DNA of 29,059 nt from assembly GCA_031385325.1 (NCBI GenBank), contig JANNBJ010000028.1, forward strand, positions 1 to 29,059, given 5' to 3'. The notes below the pieces were generated by a model that saw only the letters and a list, made by a program, of their open reading frames with translations, did no database searches and was not told the DNA's origin. Shown here piece by piece: positions 22,273 through 29,059 of the stretch. Made by a program: the position numbers and the translations under genes. Positions within the stretch are counted from its first letter, which is position 1, and every line of letters begins with the position of its first letter. This DNA comes from SYFY01 sp031385325 (GTDB lineage: Bacteria; Pseudomonadota; Gammaproteobacteria; Pseudomonadales; Azotimanducaceae).

Positions 22273-23604
22273 TCAGGAGATGACTGCGCCAAGTTTTGCC
22301 GGGGTGCCGATACGCTCCATCTCCCAGTTCATGATGGGTCTGATCGGCCCCGTCCATGAACCGGTGGTTAGTCCCGCCGTTGCGGTCGGGCCGTCCAGAT
22401 GGTCGATGATATGGACACAAACCACGTCACCCTGATGCCACTCGATATGGCGATTGGGTTCCCATACCCAGAGGATTGCGTTGATCGGATAGGTATCAAC
22501 CTGCATGAAGTTTGCCGGTACCCACATGCGCAGCACATGTGTTCCTACATCCCAGGTCTTTTTGTTCCAGGTCGGATTCTTGGTGTCGGTGGATGAAAAC
22601 GCGCCGACGTTGTCGGAGGTTTGCAGATCGTACTTGAGCAGCAGCCCGAATCCGGGTTTCAGAACCTCGATCTCGGTTTCGACGCAGAAGCTCTCGCGGA
22701 CGTCGATATTATTGGTGACTTCACCACGCACGTTGCGAATACGCATCGAGCGGACCTTGGCAATCTCGCCACCATTGCGCTCGCCGTCCGTCCAGGTGCG
22801 TTCACCGGACAGACCGATGCTTTGTGACAGGTACTTGGTAACCACTTCCGTGGCCGGACCATCGTCGACCAACTGCCCGGAACTCAACCAGATTGCCCGC
22901 TCACAAATCGATGTAACCTGCTGGGCGTTATGTGAGACGACGATAACTGTCGAACCACCCTGCGCAATGCTGCGCACCTTTTCCAGGCACTTTTTCCGAA
23001 AACCCGCATCACCGACAGCGAGGACTTCGTCGACAAACATCACTTCGGGTTCAAGGTGCGCGGCGACGGAAAACGCCAGACGTACACGCATGCCGCTGGA
23101 GTAATGTTTGGTCGGGGTGTCGATAAACTTGGCGATCTCGCTGAACTCGACGATTTCATCGAATTTTTTCTCGACTTCCTTGCGCCGCATTCCAAGGATG
23201 GAGCCGTTCAGAAAGACGTTTTCACGACCAGACAGCTCCGGATGGAAGCCGGTTCCCACTTCGAGCAACGATCCTATTCGCCCTTTGATGACGGCTCGGC
23301 CCGACGTAGGCTCGGTAATTCTGGACAGCAATTTAAGGAGTGTGCTCTTGCCGGCGCCATTGCGACCGATGATTGCGACGACTTCGCCTTTATTGATCGT
23401 GAAGGAGACGTCACGCAGCGCCCAATAAACTTCATCCAGATCGGCTGCGGCCGTGGAATTCCCGCGAAGCAATCCGCCGATGCGACGAAATGGAGCTGTG
23501 ACACCCCTGGCCAGCTTTTCCTGCAGCGTTTCTTCCTGATTTTTGAGGCTGCCGACATGGAATTTCTTCGATAGCCGCTCGACCAGAATCGCCTGTTCTG
23601 TCAT
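22273..23604 (-). CDS. ABC transporter ATPase with C-terminal carbohydrate-binding domain (Wzt-like)
   Basis: This 443-residue ATPase for ABC export of polysaccharides has Walker A GRNGAGKST at 80-88, signature YSSGM at 168-172, Walker B VMFVDE at 188-193 and H-loop His 225. Residues about 255-443 form a Wzt-type C-terminal domain (beta-rich, ending FMQVDTYPINAILWVW and GDVVCVHIID). Such domains recognise the modified end of an O-antigen chain. I start at ATG 23604 with AAGGA at 23613-23617; GTG 23607 is an alternative. The matching permease (Wzm) is not found beside it, so it may be elsewhere or may have been lost. The sugars exported are probably made by the neighbouring GT and deacetylase genes. 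Confidence 0.92.
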   Translation of the reverse strand: MTEQAILVERLSKKFHVGSLKNQEETLQEKLARGVTAPFRRIGGLLRGNSTAAADLDEVYWALRDVSFTINKGEVVAIIGRNGAGKSTLLKLLSRITEPTSGRAVIKGRIGSLLEVGTGFHPELSGRENVFLNGSILGMRRKEVEKKFDEIVEFSEIAKFIDTPTKHYSSGMRVRLAFSVAAHLEPEVMFVDEVLAVGDAGFRKKCLEKVRSIAQGGSTVIVVSHNAQQVTSICERAIWLSSGQLVDDGPATEVVTKYLSQSIGLSGERTWTDGERNGGEIAKVRSMRIRNVRGEVTNNIDVRESFCVETEIEVLKPGFGLLLKYDLQTSDNVGAFSSTDTKNPTWNKKTWDVGTHVLRMWVPANFMQVDTYPINAILWVWEPNRHIEWHQGDVVCVHIIDHLDGPTATAGLTTGSWTGPIRPIMNWEMERIGTPAKLGAVIS

Positions 23605-23863
23605 CACTCTGTTCCTTCAGGAGGGTACAAGCCGAACCTCGTTACCGGACGGACTTTCCAGTCCGAATTGTTGCCAGACTTTAGTCGAGAGATCACGGCA
23701 AGTCTGTGATTGATCTCCCGAGGTCAGGCCCCGTCGCCTTTCAGGATGTCGCCTGACTGTTATGGGAGCTTAACCCACCAGGCCAGGCATAACCTTTATG
23801 ACTTCGTAATCAGAAGTTTGGCCTGCCAGGCCCTTCGTCGCTGACCATCACGACCAGTCCGGA
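23605..23863. promoter_or_regulatory. Structured intergenic region between two minus-strand genes
   Basis: This non-coding stretch contains several perfect stems: cggact/agtccg at 23650-23665, gtcaggc/gcctgac at 23723-23729 and 23751-23757, gttatg/cataac at 23759-23793, and ggcctg/caggcc at 23820-23832. On the minus strand it is the leader of the ABC gene, so it could fold as a long 5' UTR or contain a terminator of the sulfotransferase gene plus a new promoter. I see no known riboswitch and no gene. Confidence 0.4.
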
Positions 23864-24937
23864 CTAGTAATTGTCAACCTCTTGGTCTAACGCATGGCGT
23901 ATCTGTCGTCCAATGAACTGCAGCCATCGGCGAACGGCCCCCAGCCTGGTCAACAGTGCGCTGCGCGGATGACGTTGAAACGACGCATAGAGTTCAGCCC
24001 TGAGACGTTCTCCCAGATTCCATTCCGTCCAGGGCCGCAAGGCGAGTGTCCAGGGATAGATCGAAGCCTGCGATGCATCCGGAGCCGGCCCAAGTGCCTG
24101 CTTCAAGCCAGACAACTCGTATCCGAATCTGGCCAGGGTCGACTCGCCGATGGCATCCAGATACTCGTGGGCGAAATGCAGGTACTGGGGATTGTCAGCC
24201 AGTTTTTTCCAGTTGTCCGAGCTGTCGGACTTGGGCCTCGAGTGACGATGTACACCCACCGGGTCATTCATGCCACCTTTGGGTGCAGGTGTACCTGCGT
24301 AATCGACCATGGATGGCTGCATGTCGATGCCAAGGTACCCACACAACTCGGCGGTGTGCTGTTCCGGGTTCTCAACAAACGACTCGTACCGCACGACATG
24401 GGCCGCACTGCCCAGCAAGTCGATTCCCTGCTGGATCAGCAAAGGTGCATCGACGAGATCCGGCTTGAACCAGCCGAGTATTTTCCAGTCGTTTTTGACG
24501 TAGGTGGTCAGTTCAGATTGAAGTACGGCAAGCGGGTTTCTCAGCAGGAAAATGAACTTCGCCTTCGGAAACAGCCGATACAGTTCGGGGATGATGAAGA
24601 AGTACCGCGGCGTCTTGTCGAGAAAGAGACGTTTGTTGTGTCTTGTCAGCACATGACCGTACAGCACATCGGCATAAGCCCTGATCGCATCGTCGTAGAC
24701 GTCATGGCCCGCTGCATAGTTGTCCATGAACTCATGCATGGCCTGGCGGCGCCAGCCGGCGTTGTATTCAGTCTCGATGCCGGTTGAGCGCATGCTGTAT
24801 ATCGGATGCAGCATCATCCATGTTTCAGCCGTTGTCTGAATCTCGGAGTGACCAGAGAGCACACGTTGCAACATCGTTGAACCGGAACGAGGTTGCGAGA
24901 TGATGAAGATCAGGTTGTCGCCCAGATACGGTTCCAT
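23864..24937 (-). CDS. Sulfotransferase family protein
   Basis: This 357-residue PAPS-dependent sulfotransferase family protein has its phosphosulfate loop QPRSGSTM at 15-22, LDKTPRYFF at about 106-114, and FIFLLRNPLAVLQSEL as 3'-phosphate motif (Arg 133, Ser 141). Its C-terminus is basic and without a membrane segment. It differs from the shorter sulfotransferase at 8249, so the two probably act on different hydroxyls. The start CAT 24935-24937 has AAGGA about 8 nt upstream on the minus strand. It diverges from the GT4 gene across 217 nt. Confidence 0.88.
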   Translation of the reverse strand: MEPYLGDNLIFIISQPRSGSTMLQRVLSGHSEIQTTAETWMMLHPIYSMRSTGIETEYNAGWRRQAMHEFMDNYAAGHDVYDDAIRAYADVLYGHVLTRHNKRLFLDKTPRYFFIIPELYRLFPKAKFIFLLRNPLAVLQSELTTYVKNDWKILGWFKPDLVDAPLLIQQGIDLLGSAAHVVRYESFVENPEQHTAELCGYLGIDMQPSMVDYAGTPAPKGGMNDPVGVHRHSRPKSDSSDNWKKLADNPQYLHFAHEYLDAIGESTLARFGYELSGLKQALGPAPDASQASIYPWTLALRPWTEWNLGERLRAELYASFQRHPRSALLTRLGAVRRWLQFIGRQIRHALDQEVDNY

Positions 24938-25154
24938 CCGTAAGTCCTTGTCTGAATCGCTCGTCTTGAATCACTGGTCGGGATCGTCGAAACAGTCGAA
25001 ACGAAAGCGGTGCCAGTTGTGCTTTTGGGGTTCGAGTGTGTGTGCAAGCTATCATACCGGGAACAAAATTCTGCCGACCCTGCCGACTTTTGGCATGATT
25101 CCCGGCGAATTCTCCCAAGGACAAGCCGTTGGCTCAAAGCGTGCCGGACCGCAC

Positions 25155-26378
25155 ATGTCAATGACCTGGATCAAGCGTCAGGTGCGACGATTGATTGCTC
25201 GCCTTTTGGGTTATCCCGAGACTCGTGCGAACGTTCATGAACGTGTTATCGAATTGCAACCCGAGGGTGGGTCCGTCGGCACCGTTCTGGTGGCGTACGT
25301 CATCGACCCTTTTCTGCTTGCCTCAGGTGTTCCCCCGTCGAATGCACACACCCACCATTGGGAATCCTGGCGGATCGTGCAATCGTTCCTGGCACGTGGA
25401 TTTTCGGTCGACGTCATCAGCTATCTGAATCTGACGTTCAAACCCGTCAAGAACTACCAGATCTTCTTTGCAGCGCGTACCAACATGCAGCGGATCGCTA
25501 AGCAGCTACCCAGGAATTGCCTCAAAGTCGTGCACCTGGACACCGCCCATTGGCTGTTCAACAACACTGCGGCGTATCAGCGCTTGCTTTCCCTTCAGCA
25601 GCGGCGTGGTGTTTCGCTCTCCAACATCAAGATGGTGGAGGTCAACTGGGCGCTGGAACATGCAGACCTCGCGACCATTCTAGGCAATCAGTTCACCATC
25701 AACACCTACACTTACGCCGGCAAACCGATTCATCGTATTCCGATATCTGCCCCCGAGTCCTACGAATATCCCGAACACCGGGACATGGATGTCGCTCGTG
25801 ACCACTACCTGTGGTTTGGTAGCAGTGGTTTTGTCCACAAAGGGCTCGATCTGGTACTCGAAGCCTTTGCCGGGATGCCTGACAAGCACCTCCACGTCTG
25901 CGGCCCGTTCAACGACGAACCAGCCTTCATGGCCGAGTTTGAGAAAGAACTTCAACACACACCCAACATTCACGCACATGGATGGGTGGATGTTGCAGGT
26001 GAGAAGTTTCGTGAGATCTGTTCGACCTGTACCAGTCTGGTCTATCCCACGGCCTCGGAAGGTGGTGGTGGTAGCGCCATCTCCTGCATGCATATGGGCC
26101 TGATCCCGATCCTCAGCTATGAGGCGAGTGTGGATATCGAATCGTTCGGCGTAATACTGAATGAAAACACTATTGACGAGATCCGCCGGGTTGTCAGAGA
26201 CCTCTCTGGCCGGCCAACGCAGGAGCTTGTTGAGAGGGGACGACAAGCCTGGCGTTATGCACGGCAACATCACACCAGGGAGTCGTTCGGCACGGCATTT
26301 GACGACTGTGTAGACAAGGTCATGATGCCGGCGATGCGGTACGGGCTTGGACAAGGCGATGAGGTGACGCACTCTTGA
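25155..26378 (+). CDS. Glycosyltransferase (GT4-like, GT-B fold)
   Basis: This protein of about 407 residues has a GT-B pattern. The N-terminal half holds LVAYVIDPFLLASGVPPSNAHTHHWESWRIV. The C-terminal half has SSGFVHKGLDLVLEAFAGMPDKHLHVCG and then PTASEGGGGSAISCMHMGLIPILSYEASVD. That last segment is the acidic EX(7)E-like region of GT4 enzymes. ATG 25155 is chosen tentatively; ATG 25095 is in frame and neither has a strong ribosome binding site. It overlaps the PIG-L gene by 4 nt. A GT paired with a PIG-L deacetylase is typical of GlcNAc transfer followed by N-deacetylation. Confidence 0.84.
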   Translation: MSMTWIKRQVRRLIARLLGYPETRANVHERVIELQPEGGSVGTVLVAYVIDPFLLASGVPPSNAHTHHWESWRIVQSFLARGFSVDVISYLNLTFKPVKNYQIFFAARTNMQRIAKQLPRNCLKVVHLDTAHWLFNNTAAYQRLLSLQQRRGVSLSNIKMVEVNWALEHADLATILGNQFTINTYTYAGKPIHRIPISAPESYEYPEHRDMDVARDHYLWFGSSGFVHKGLDLVLEAFAGMPDKHLHVCGPFNDEPAFMAEFEKELQHTPNIHAHGWVDVAGEKFREICSTCTSLVYPTASEGGGGSAISCMHMGLIPILSYEASVDIESFGVILNENTIDEIRRVVRDLSGRPTQELVERGRQAWRYARQHHTRESFGTAFDDCVDKVMMPAMRYGLGQGDEVTHS

Positions 26379-27199
26379 ACCCGGAACGATTTGCTTCAGC
26401 GGCGCTGGTGGTCGCCCATCCGGATGACGAGATTCTCTGGTTTTCCTCAATCTTCCAGCAGGTGCAGAAGATTTTCATCACTTACCTCGACGCGCCAGGG
26501 CAGCCGCTCTGGAGCGAGGGGAGGCGGATGGCCGCCGCCCAGTTCCCGATGGCGAACGTTGAGTTCATCGGCCTGAAAGAATCGATGACCTTCAAGTGCG
26601 CAGATTGGTCGAACCCTGTCTTGTCTGCTTCAGGTCTGAAGTTGAATGGTCATCAGACGAGCGATCGCCTGCCAGGCTACGATATGGATCGATATGACAG
26701 CAATTTTCATGCACTGCGGACACATCTGAAAACTGCGTTGAAGGGATACTCCACGGTTGTTACCCATAATCCCTGGGGCGAGTACGGACACGAAGACCAC
26801 GTTCAGGTCTATCGCGCGGTCACCAGTTTGCGGGCGGAACTTGGTTTTGAGGTCTGGTTTGATAACTACGCGAGCGACCGCTCGGGCGTTCTGATGACGC
26901 AAGTGCTGGCGAAAACACAATTTCACTATGAAACTCTGCCGACGCAGCCCGCAGCGACCCGAGAGATCGAGTTGCTCTACCGTAAACACCAATGCTGGAC
27001 GTGGCCCTACGATGACTATCGCTGGCCACCATACGAATCGTTCATGCTGGATGTCGAAGTGAGAGAAAGCGTCTCCCACGTCGGGGCAACTCTACCCATC
27101 AACTACATCAATGTTGACCAGGCAGCGCTGCAATCCCGGCGACCCGGTCGCATGGAAAGGCTGGCTCGTCGTCTTTCCGACTGGAGACGACCGCGCTAA
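26375..27199 (+). CDS. PIG-L family zinc-dependent N-deacetylase
   Basis: This 274-residue LmbE/PIG-L fold protein has VVAHPDDE at 12-19 and HNPWGEYGHEDH at 131-142. These provide the zinc ligands (His 15, Asp 18, His 142) and the base (Asp 17). The family removes N-acetyl groups from GlcNAc-containing glycolipids or thiols. It starts at TTG 26375, overlapping the GT stop (TTGA), with GAGG at 26361-26364. It is cotranscribed with the GT4 gene, so the likely substrate is the sugar added by that transferase. Confidence 0.88.
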   Translation: MNPERFASAALVVAHPDDEILWFSSIFQQVQKIFITYLDAPGQPLWSEGRRMAAAQFPMANVEFIGLKESMTFKCADWSNPVLSASGLKLNGHQTSDRLPGYDMDRYDSNFHALRTHLKTALKGYSTVVTHNPWGEYGHEDHVQVYRAVTSLRAELGFEVWFDNYASDRSGVLMTQVLAKTQFHYETLPTQPAATREIELLYRKHQCWTWPYDDYRWPPYESFMLDVEVRESVSHVGATLPINYINVDQAALQSRRPGRMERLARRLSDWRRPR

Positions 27200-27209
27200 C
27201 ACTCGCAGG

Positions 27210-27773
27210 TCAGCGCGGTGTCAACTCGAAGATCCACAACGAATCATCCCGGATCTGCGCCAATCCGCCTTCCAGTTGTTTGGCCAGTGCCGCCGCGTCA
27301 GTGCTCGCGGCAGGAACCAATCCCATGTACTTGCGTCCCAGTTCGCTGACGATGGTTGGCAGTGCTGGTGACTCTTTGATCCGCACCAGCGTGCGCGCAT
27401 AGATCTTGCCGTCGACACGTAACAGGGCGCGACCGTCTTTTTCCGCCTCGATCGGCCACTGCTTCCAGATCTTGCCGAGTGTGCTCTTCATGTAGCCGCT
27501 GGGAATGTAGATCCTGCCTTCATGCTCGACGATCCAGGTGGTTCGTGATCGCTCGGGGTCGAGCAGTTGAAATTCAACTTCCTGACGATCCTTCAGGAAC
27601 GACCAGTCCGGCTCCGGTCCCGTGTACTGTTCTCCTGTCGTGAAGGCTCCACCGGCGATGATCGCCGTAGGACCGTCGCCAAATCGCAGTGCGAACACCG
27701 TGATTCCAGCCAAGACCGCCACACCGAGTGCTGCATAGACCAGCCATTTGATGATTTTCAGTAGTATCGACAT
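27210..27773 (-). CDS. Membrane-anchored protein of unknown function
   Basis: This 187-residue protein has one N-terminal membrane span (about 7-29, IIKWLVYAALGVAVLAGITVFAL). A soluble beta-rich part follows (WSFLKDRQEVEFQLLD, TTWIVEHEGRIYIPSGYM, then RALLRVDGKIYARTLVRI). The soluble part looks like a small split-barrel fold, but I cannot assign a family. The anchor suggests a location at the inner membrane facing the periplasm. It converges with the PIG-L gene, with 10 nt between stops, and its promoter should lie in 27774-27908. Confidence 0.75.
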   Translation of the reverse strand: MSILLKIIKWLVYAALGVAVLAGITVFALRFGDGPTAIIAGGAFTTGEQYTGPEPDWSFLKDRQEVEFQLLDPERSRTTWIVEHEGRIYIPSGYMKSTLGKIWKQWPIEAEKDGRALLRVDGKIYARTLVRIKESPALPTIVSELGRKYMGLVPAASTDAAALAKQLEGGLAQIRDDSLWIFELTPR

Positions 27774-27908
27774 GGATTGTCTCGGGGTTGATTCGCAAGG
27801 CCGCAGTGTATGCGGCGTTTGAGGTCTCCGTCACCTGATGGGCAAAAGCGCAGCGACAATCACGCGGCGTACTGGTAGTTTTTCTGTCTTCGACTGGAAG
27901 CGTTGACC

Positions 27909-28199
27909 TTGGAAAGATTGGACACCACTGCCGAAGCGGCGACCTTGCTGCTCAGATCGCCTCGATGGTCTGTCACCCGCGTGATGGAACTGCTGGAGAT
28001 CGGGGATGCGGAGTTCCGTGATCTCATTGCCGCAGATGCAAAACTCGCACGTGTGCTTGCAGCCCGCAAATCCGGCCATACCTTCAATGGTGTGATCGAA
28101 CGTCAGTGCATCGTTTGCGGCGAGCCGTTCTCAACGGCCACCTTTCGCACCCATTGTGGTGATGCCGCCTGTGTTCGGGTTCAGAAGCTGAGTCGCTGA
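27909..28199 (+). CDS. Small Cys/His-rich protein, possible zinc-binding regulator
   Basis: This protein of about 96 residues has a helical N-terminal half (SPRWSVTRVMELLEIGDAEFRDLI) that could contain a helix-turn-helix. Its C-terminal half, CIVCGEPFSTATFRTHCGDAAC, holds a CxxC pair and further Cys and His, like a small zinc knuckle. I choose TTG 27909 (GGAAG at 27896-27900, 8 nt away) over TTG 27903, whose spacing would be too short. I know no family for it. It is placed 40 nt before the dioxygenase gene and may share its transcript. Confidence 0.55.
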   Translation: MERLDTTAEAATLLLRSPRWSVTRVMELLEIGDAEFRDLIAADAKLARVLAARKSGHTFNGVIERQCIVCGEPFSTATFRTHCGDAACVRVQKLSR

Positions 28200-28239
28200 A
28201 GGGTTTACAATCGGCCCGACCAGTCCACCGTGAGTCGAG

Positions 28240-29059
28240 ATGCCGACCCAGCCATTGCAGAATACCAGCCATGATCTTGTCGCCCTGGTCGACGAGTCCG
28301 TCATCCGCCGTTTTCAGGAGGATGGTGTAGTCCTGCTCAGGCAGGCGCTGCATCGCGATTGGCTGCAGCTCATCGAGATGGGGCTCGGGCGTGTGCTTGG
28401 CGACGGCAGTGTCGCAAAACACAGGTTTTTTGCTGGGCAGAACGGCGAGTTCCAGGAAACCGTTCGCAACTTTGACAGCGCCATCGAGATACGACGGCTG
28501 ATGTTTGACTCGCCGCTGGCGGACATGCTCGGTCGCTGCATGCAGTCCTCTGGGGTGTGGTACTACTCCGACGAGTTTTTCATCAAGGATGCGGGTGGAT
28601 GCGAGCGCACCCCCTGGCACCAGGACACACCGTACTTTCCAGTCGCCGGGAAACAGCTGGCTTCGGTGTGGATTTCGCTGGATCGCCTGCGGGCGGATGA
28701 GTGTCTGGAGTTTGTTCAGGGTACACACCGCTCAACGATGTACGACGGATTCGATCCGCGTAACCCAGGCGACCCTGCGCAGAGTTACTACAAGGAGGGG
28801 TTACCGAAACTGCCCGATATCCAGGCCAATCGCAGCGCGTTTCCGATCGTTTCGTGGGATATCGAGCCGGGTGACATCATCATATCCAGCCCCAGCACCA
28901 TTCATGGTGGTGGCCCAACCCGCGTTGATGGACGTCGCCGTGCCATTGCCATTCGTATGTTCGGAGATGATGTCGTGTTTGCGACACGTCCGCCGTCCAT
29001 GCCGACCGTCCCGTTGACACCTGGTCTGGCGCAGCACCTGCGTCCCGGAGATCCGCTGC
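28240..29059 (+). CDS. Phytanoyl-CoA dioxygenase (PhyH) family protein, cut by the window end
   Basis: The frame is open from ATG 28240 to the last base (273 codons seen). It is an Fe(II)/2-oxoglutarate oxygenase of the PhyH family. WHQD gives metal ligands His 127 and Asp 129, and TIHGGGPTRVDGR gives the distal His 222 with Arg residues about 6-12 positions later. The start of the protein (SVIRRFQEDGVVLLRQAL) is typical of the family, so the gene is nearly complete. It would hydroxylate a lipid, amino acid or small molecule. A second PhyH domain occurs in the 6108-8252 fusion. Confidence 0.9.
   Translation, partial: MPTQPLQNTSHDLVALVDESVIRRFQEDGVVLLRQALHRDWLQLIEMGLGRVLGDGSVAKHRFFAGQNGEFQETVRNFDSAIEIRRLMFDSPLADMLGRCMQSSGVWYYSDEFFIKDAGGCERTPWHQDTPYFPVAGKQLASVWISLDRLRADECLEFVQGTHRSTMYDGFDPRNPGDPAQSYYKEGLPKLPDIQANRSAFPIVSWDIEPGDIIISSPSTIHGGGPTRVDGRRRAIAIRMFGDDVVFATRPPSMPTVPLTPGLAQHLRPGDPL

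Noticed and set aside
23894..24787. Plus-strand frame of 297 codons opposite the sulfotransferase
   Set aside because: PAPS-binding motifs are on the minus strand; the plus-strand product has no recognisable pattern.
25680..26450. Minus-strand frame of 256 codons opposite the GT4 gene
   Set aside because: Shadow of the GT4/PIG-L genes, both of which have strong motifs.

Overview
The window looks like a chromosomal segment of a Gram-negative, probably gammaproteobacterial, heterotroph. I infer this from three things. There is a REP-type palindrome of the GTAGGAGCG class. Envelope proteins are Gram-negative in type: a lipobox lipoprotein, a secreted quinohemoprotein and a Wzt-type ABC ATPase. 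The CoA-ester catabolism resembles that of steroid and terpenoid degraders. Genes are tightly packed, many with 4-nt stop/start overlaps, and TTG and GTG starts are frequent. I cannot assign a species.

Layout. (a) 1-812: a large palindrome, an antitoxin-like gene and the decayed remains of a PIN-domain (VapC-like) toxin. (b) 813-3183: two paired acyl-CoA dehydrogenases, then a terminator-like hairpin and a REP-like element. (c) 3316-11877: a natural-product and surface-glycan block. It holds a stand-alone A-T-TE NRPS-like enzyme, an unusual GT2-ankyrin-PhyH fusion, a sulfotransferase, a divergent second GT2 and an alkaline-phosphatase-superfamily enzyme. The last gene's start lies in a triplicated 20-bp Shine-Dalgarno/ATG cassette. 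(d) 11913-12575: a nitroreductase on the minus strand. (e) 12683-19217: an eight-gene, almost gapless operon encoding an alpha/beta hydrolase, a luciferase-like flavin oxidoreductase, two hotdog (MaoC-type) hydratase subunits, a Cys-less thiolase-fold protein, a DUF35 zinc-ribbon/OB protein, a cupin and a secreted cytochrome c-PQQ dehydrogenase. (f) 19325-22068: a beta-helix lipoprotein and a DinB/MDMPI-fold protein. (g) 22067-22246: a MITE-like element with perfect 19-bp inverted ends. (h) 22273-27199: a second glycan block with a Wzt-like ATPase, a sulfotransferase, a GT4 and a PIG-L deacetylase. (i) 27210-29059: a membrane-anchored unknown, a small Cys/His protein and a second PhyH dioxygenase cut by the window end.

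How the genes may work together. The dehydrogenase pair (b) and operon (e) together supply each step of one shortened beta-oxidation turn: dehydrogenation by an acyl-CoA dehydrogenase pair, hydration by a split MaoC pair, and retro-aldol cleavage by a thiolase-fold protein with a DUF35 partner. This matches the logic of the actinobacterial steroid side-chain (igr) operon, with ChsE1/E2, ChsH1/H2 and Ltp2. Here the hydratase and DUF35 parts of ChsH2 would be separate genes. The other members (PQQ alcohol dehydrogenase, flavin monooxygenase-like protein, hydrolase, cupin) could feed it by alcohol oxidation, oxygenation and ester hydrolysis. The substrate is unknown. Blocks (c) and (h) probably build a sulfated and otherwise modified surface glycan or a secreted small molecule. 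The GT2-ankyrin-PhyH fusion is the most unusual protein in the window.
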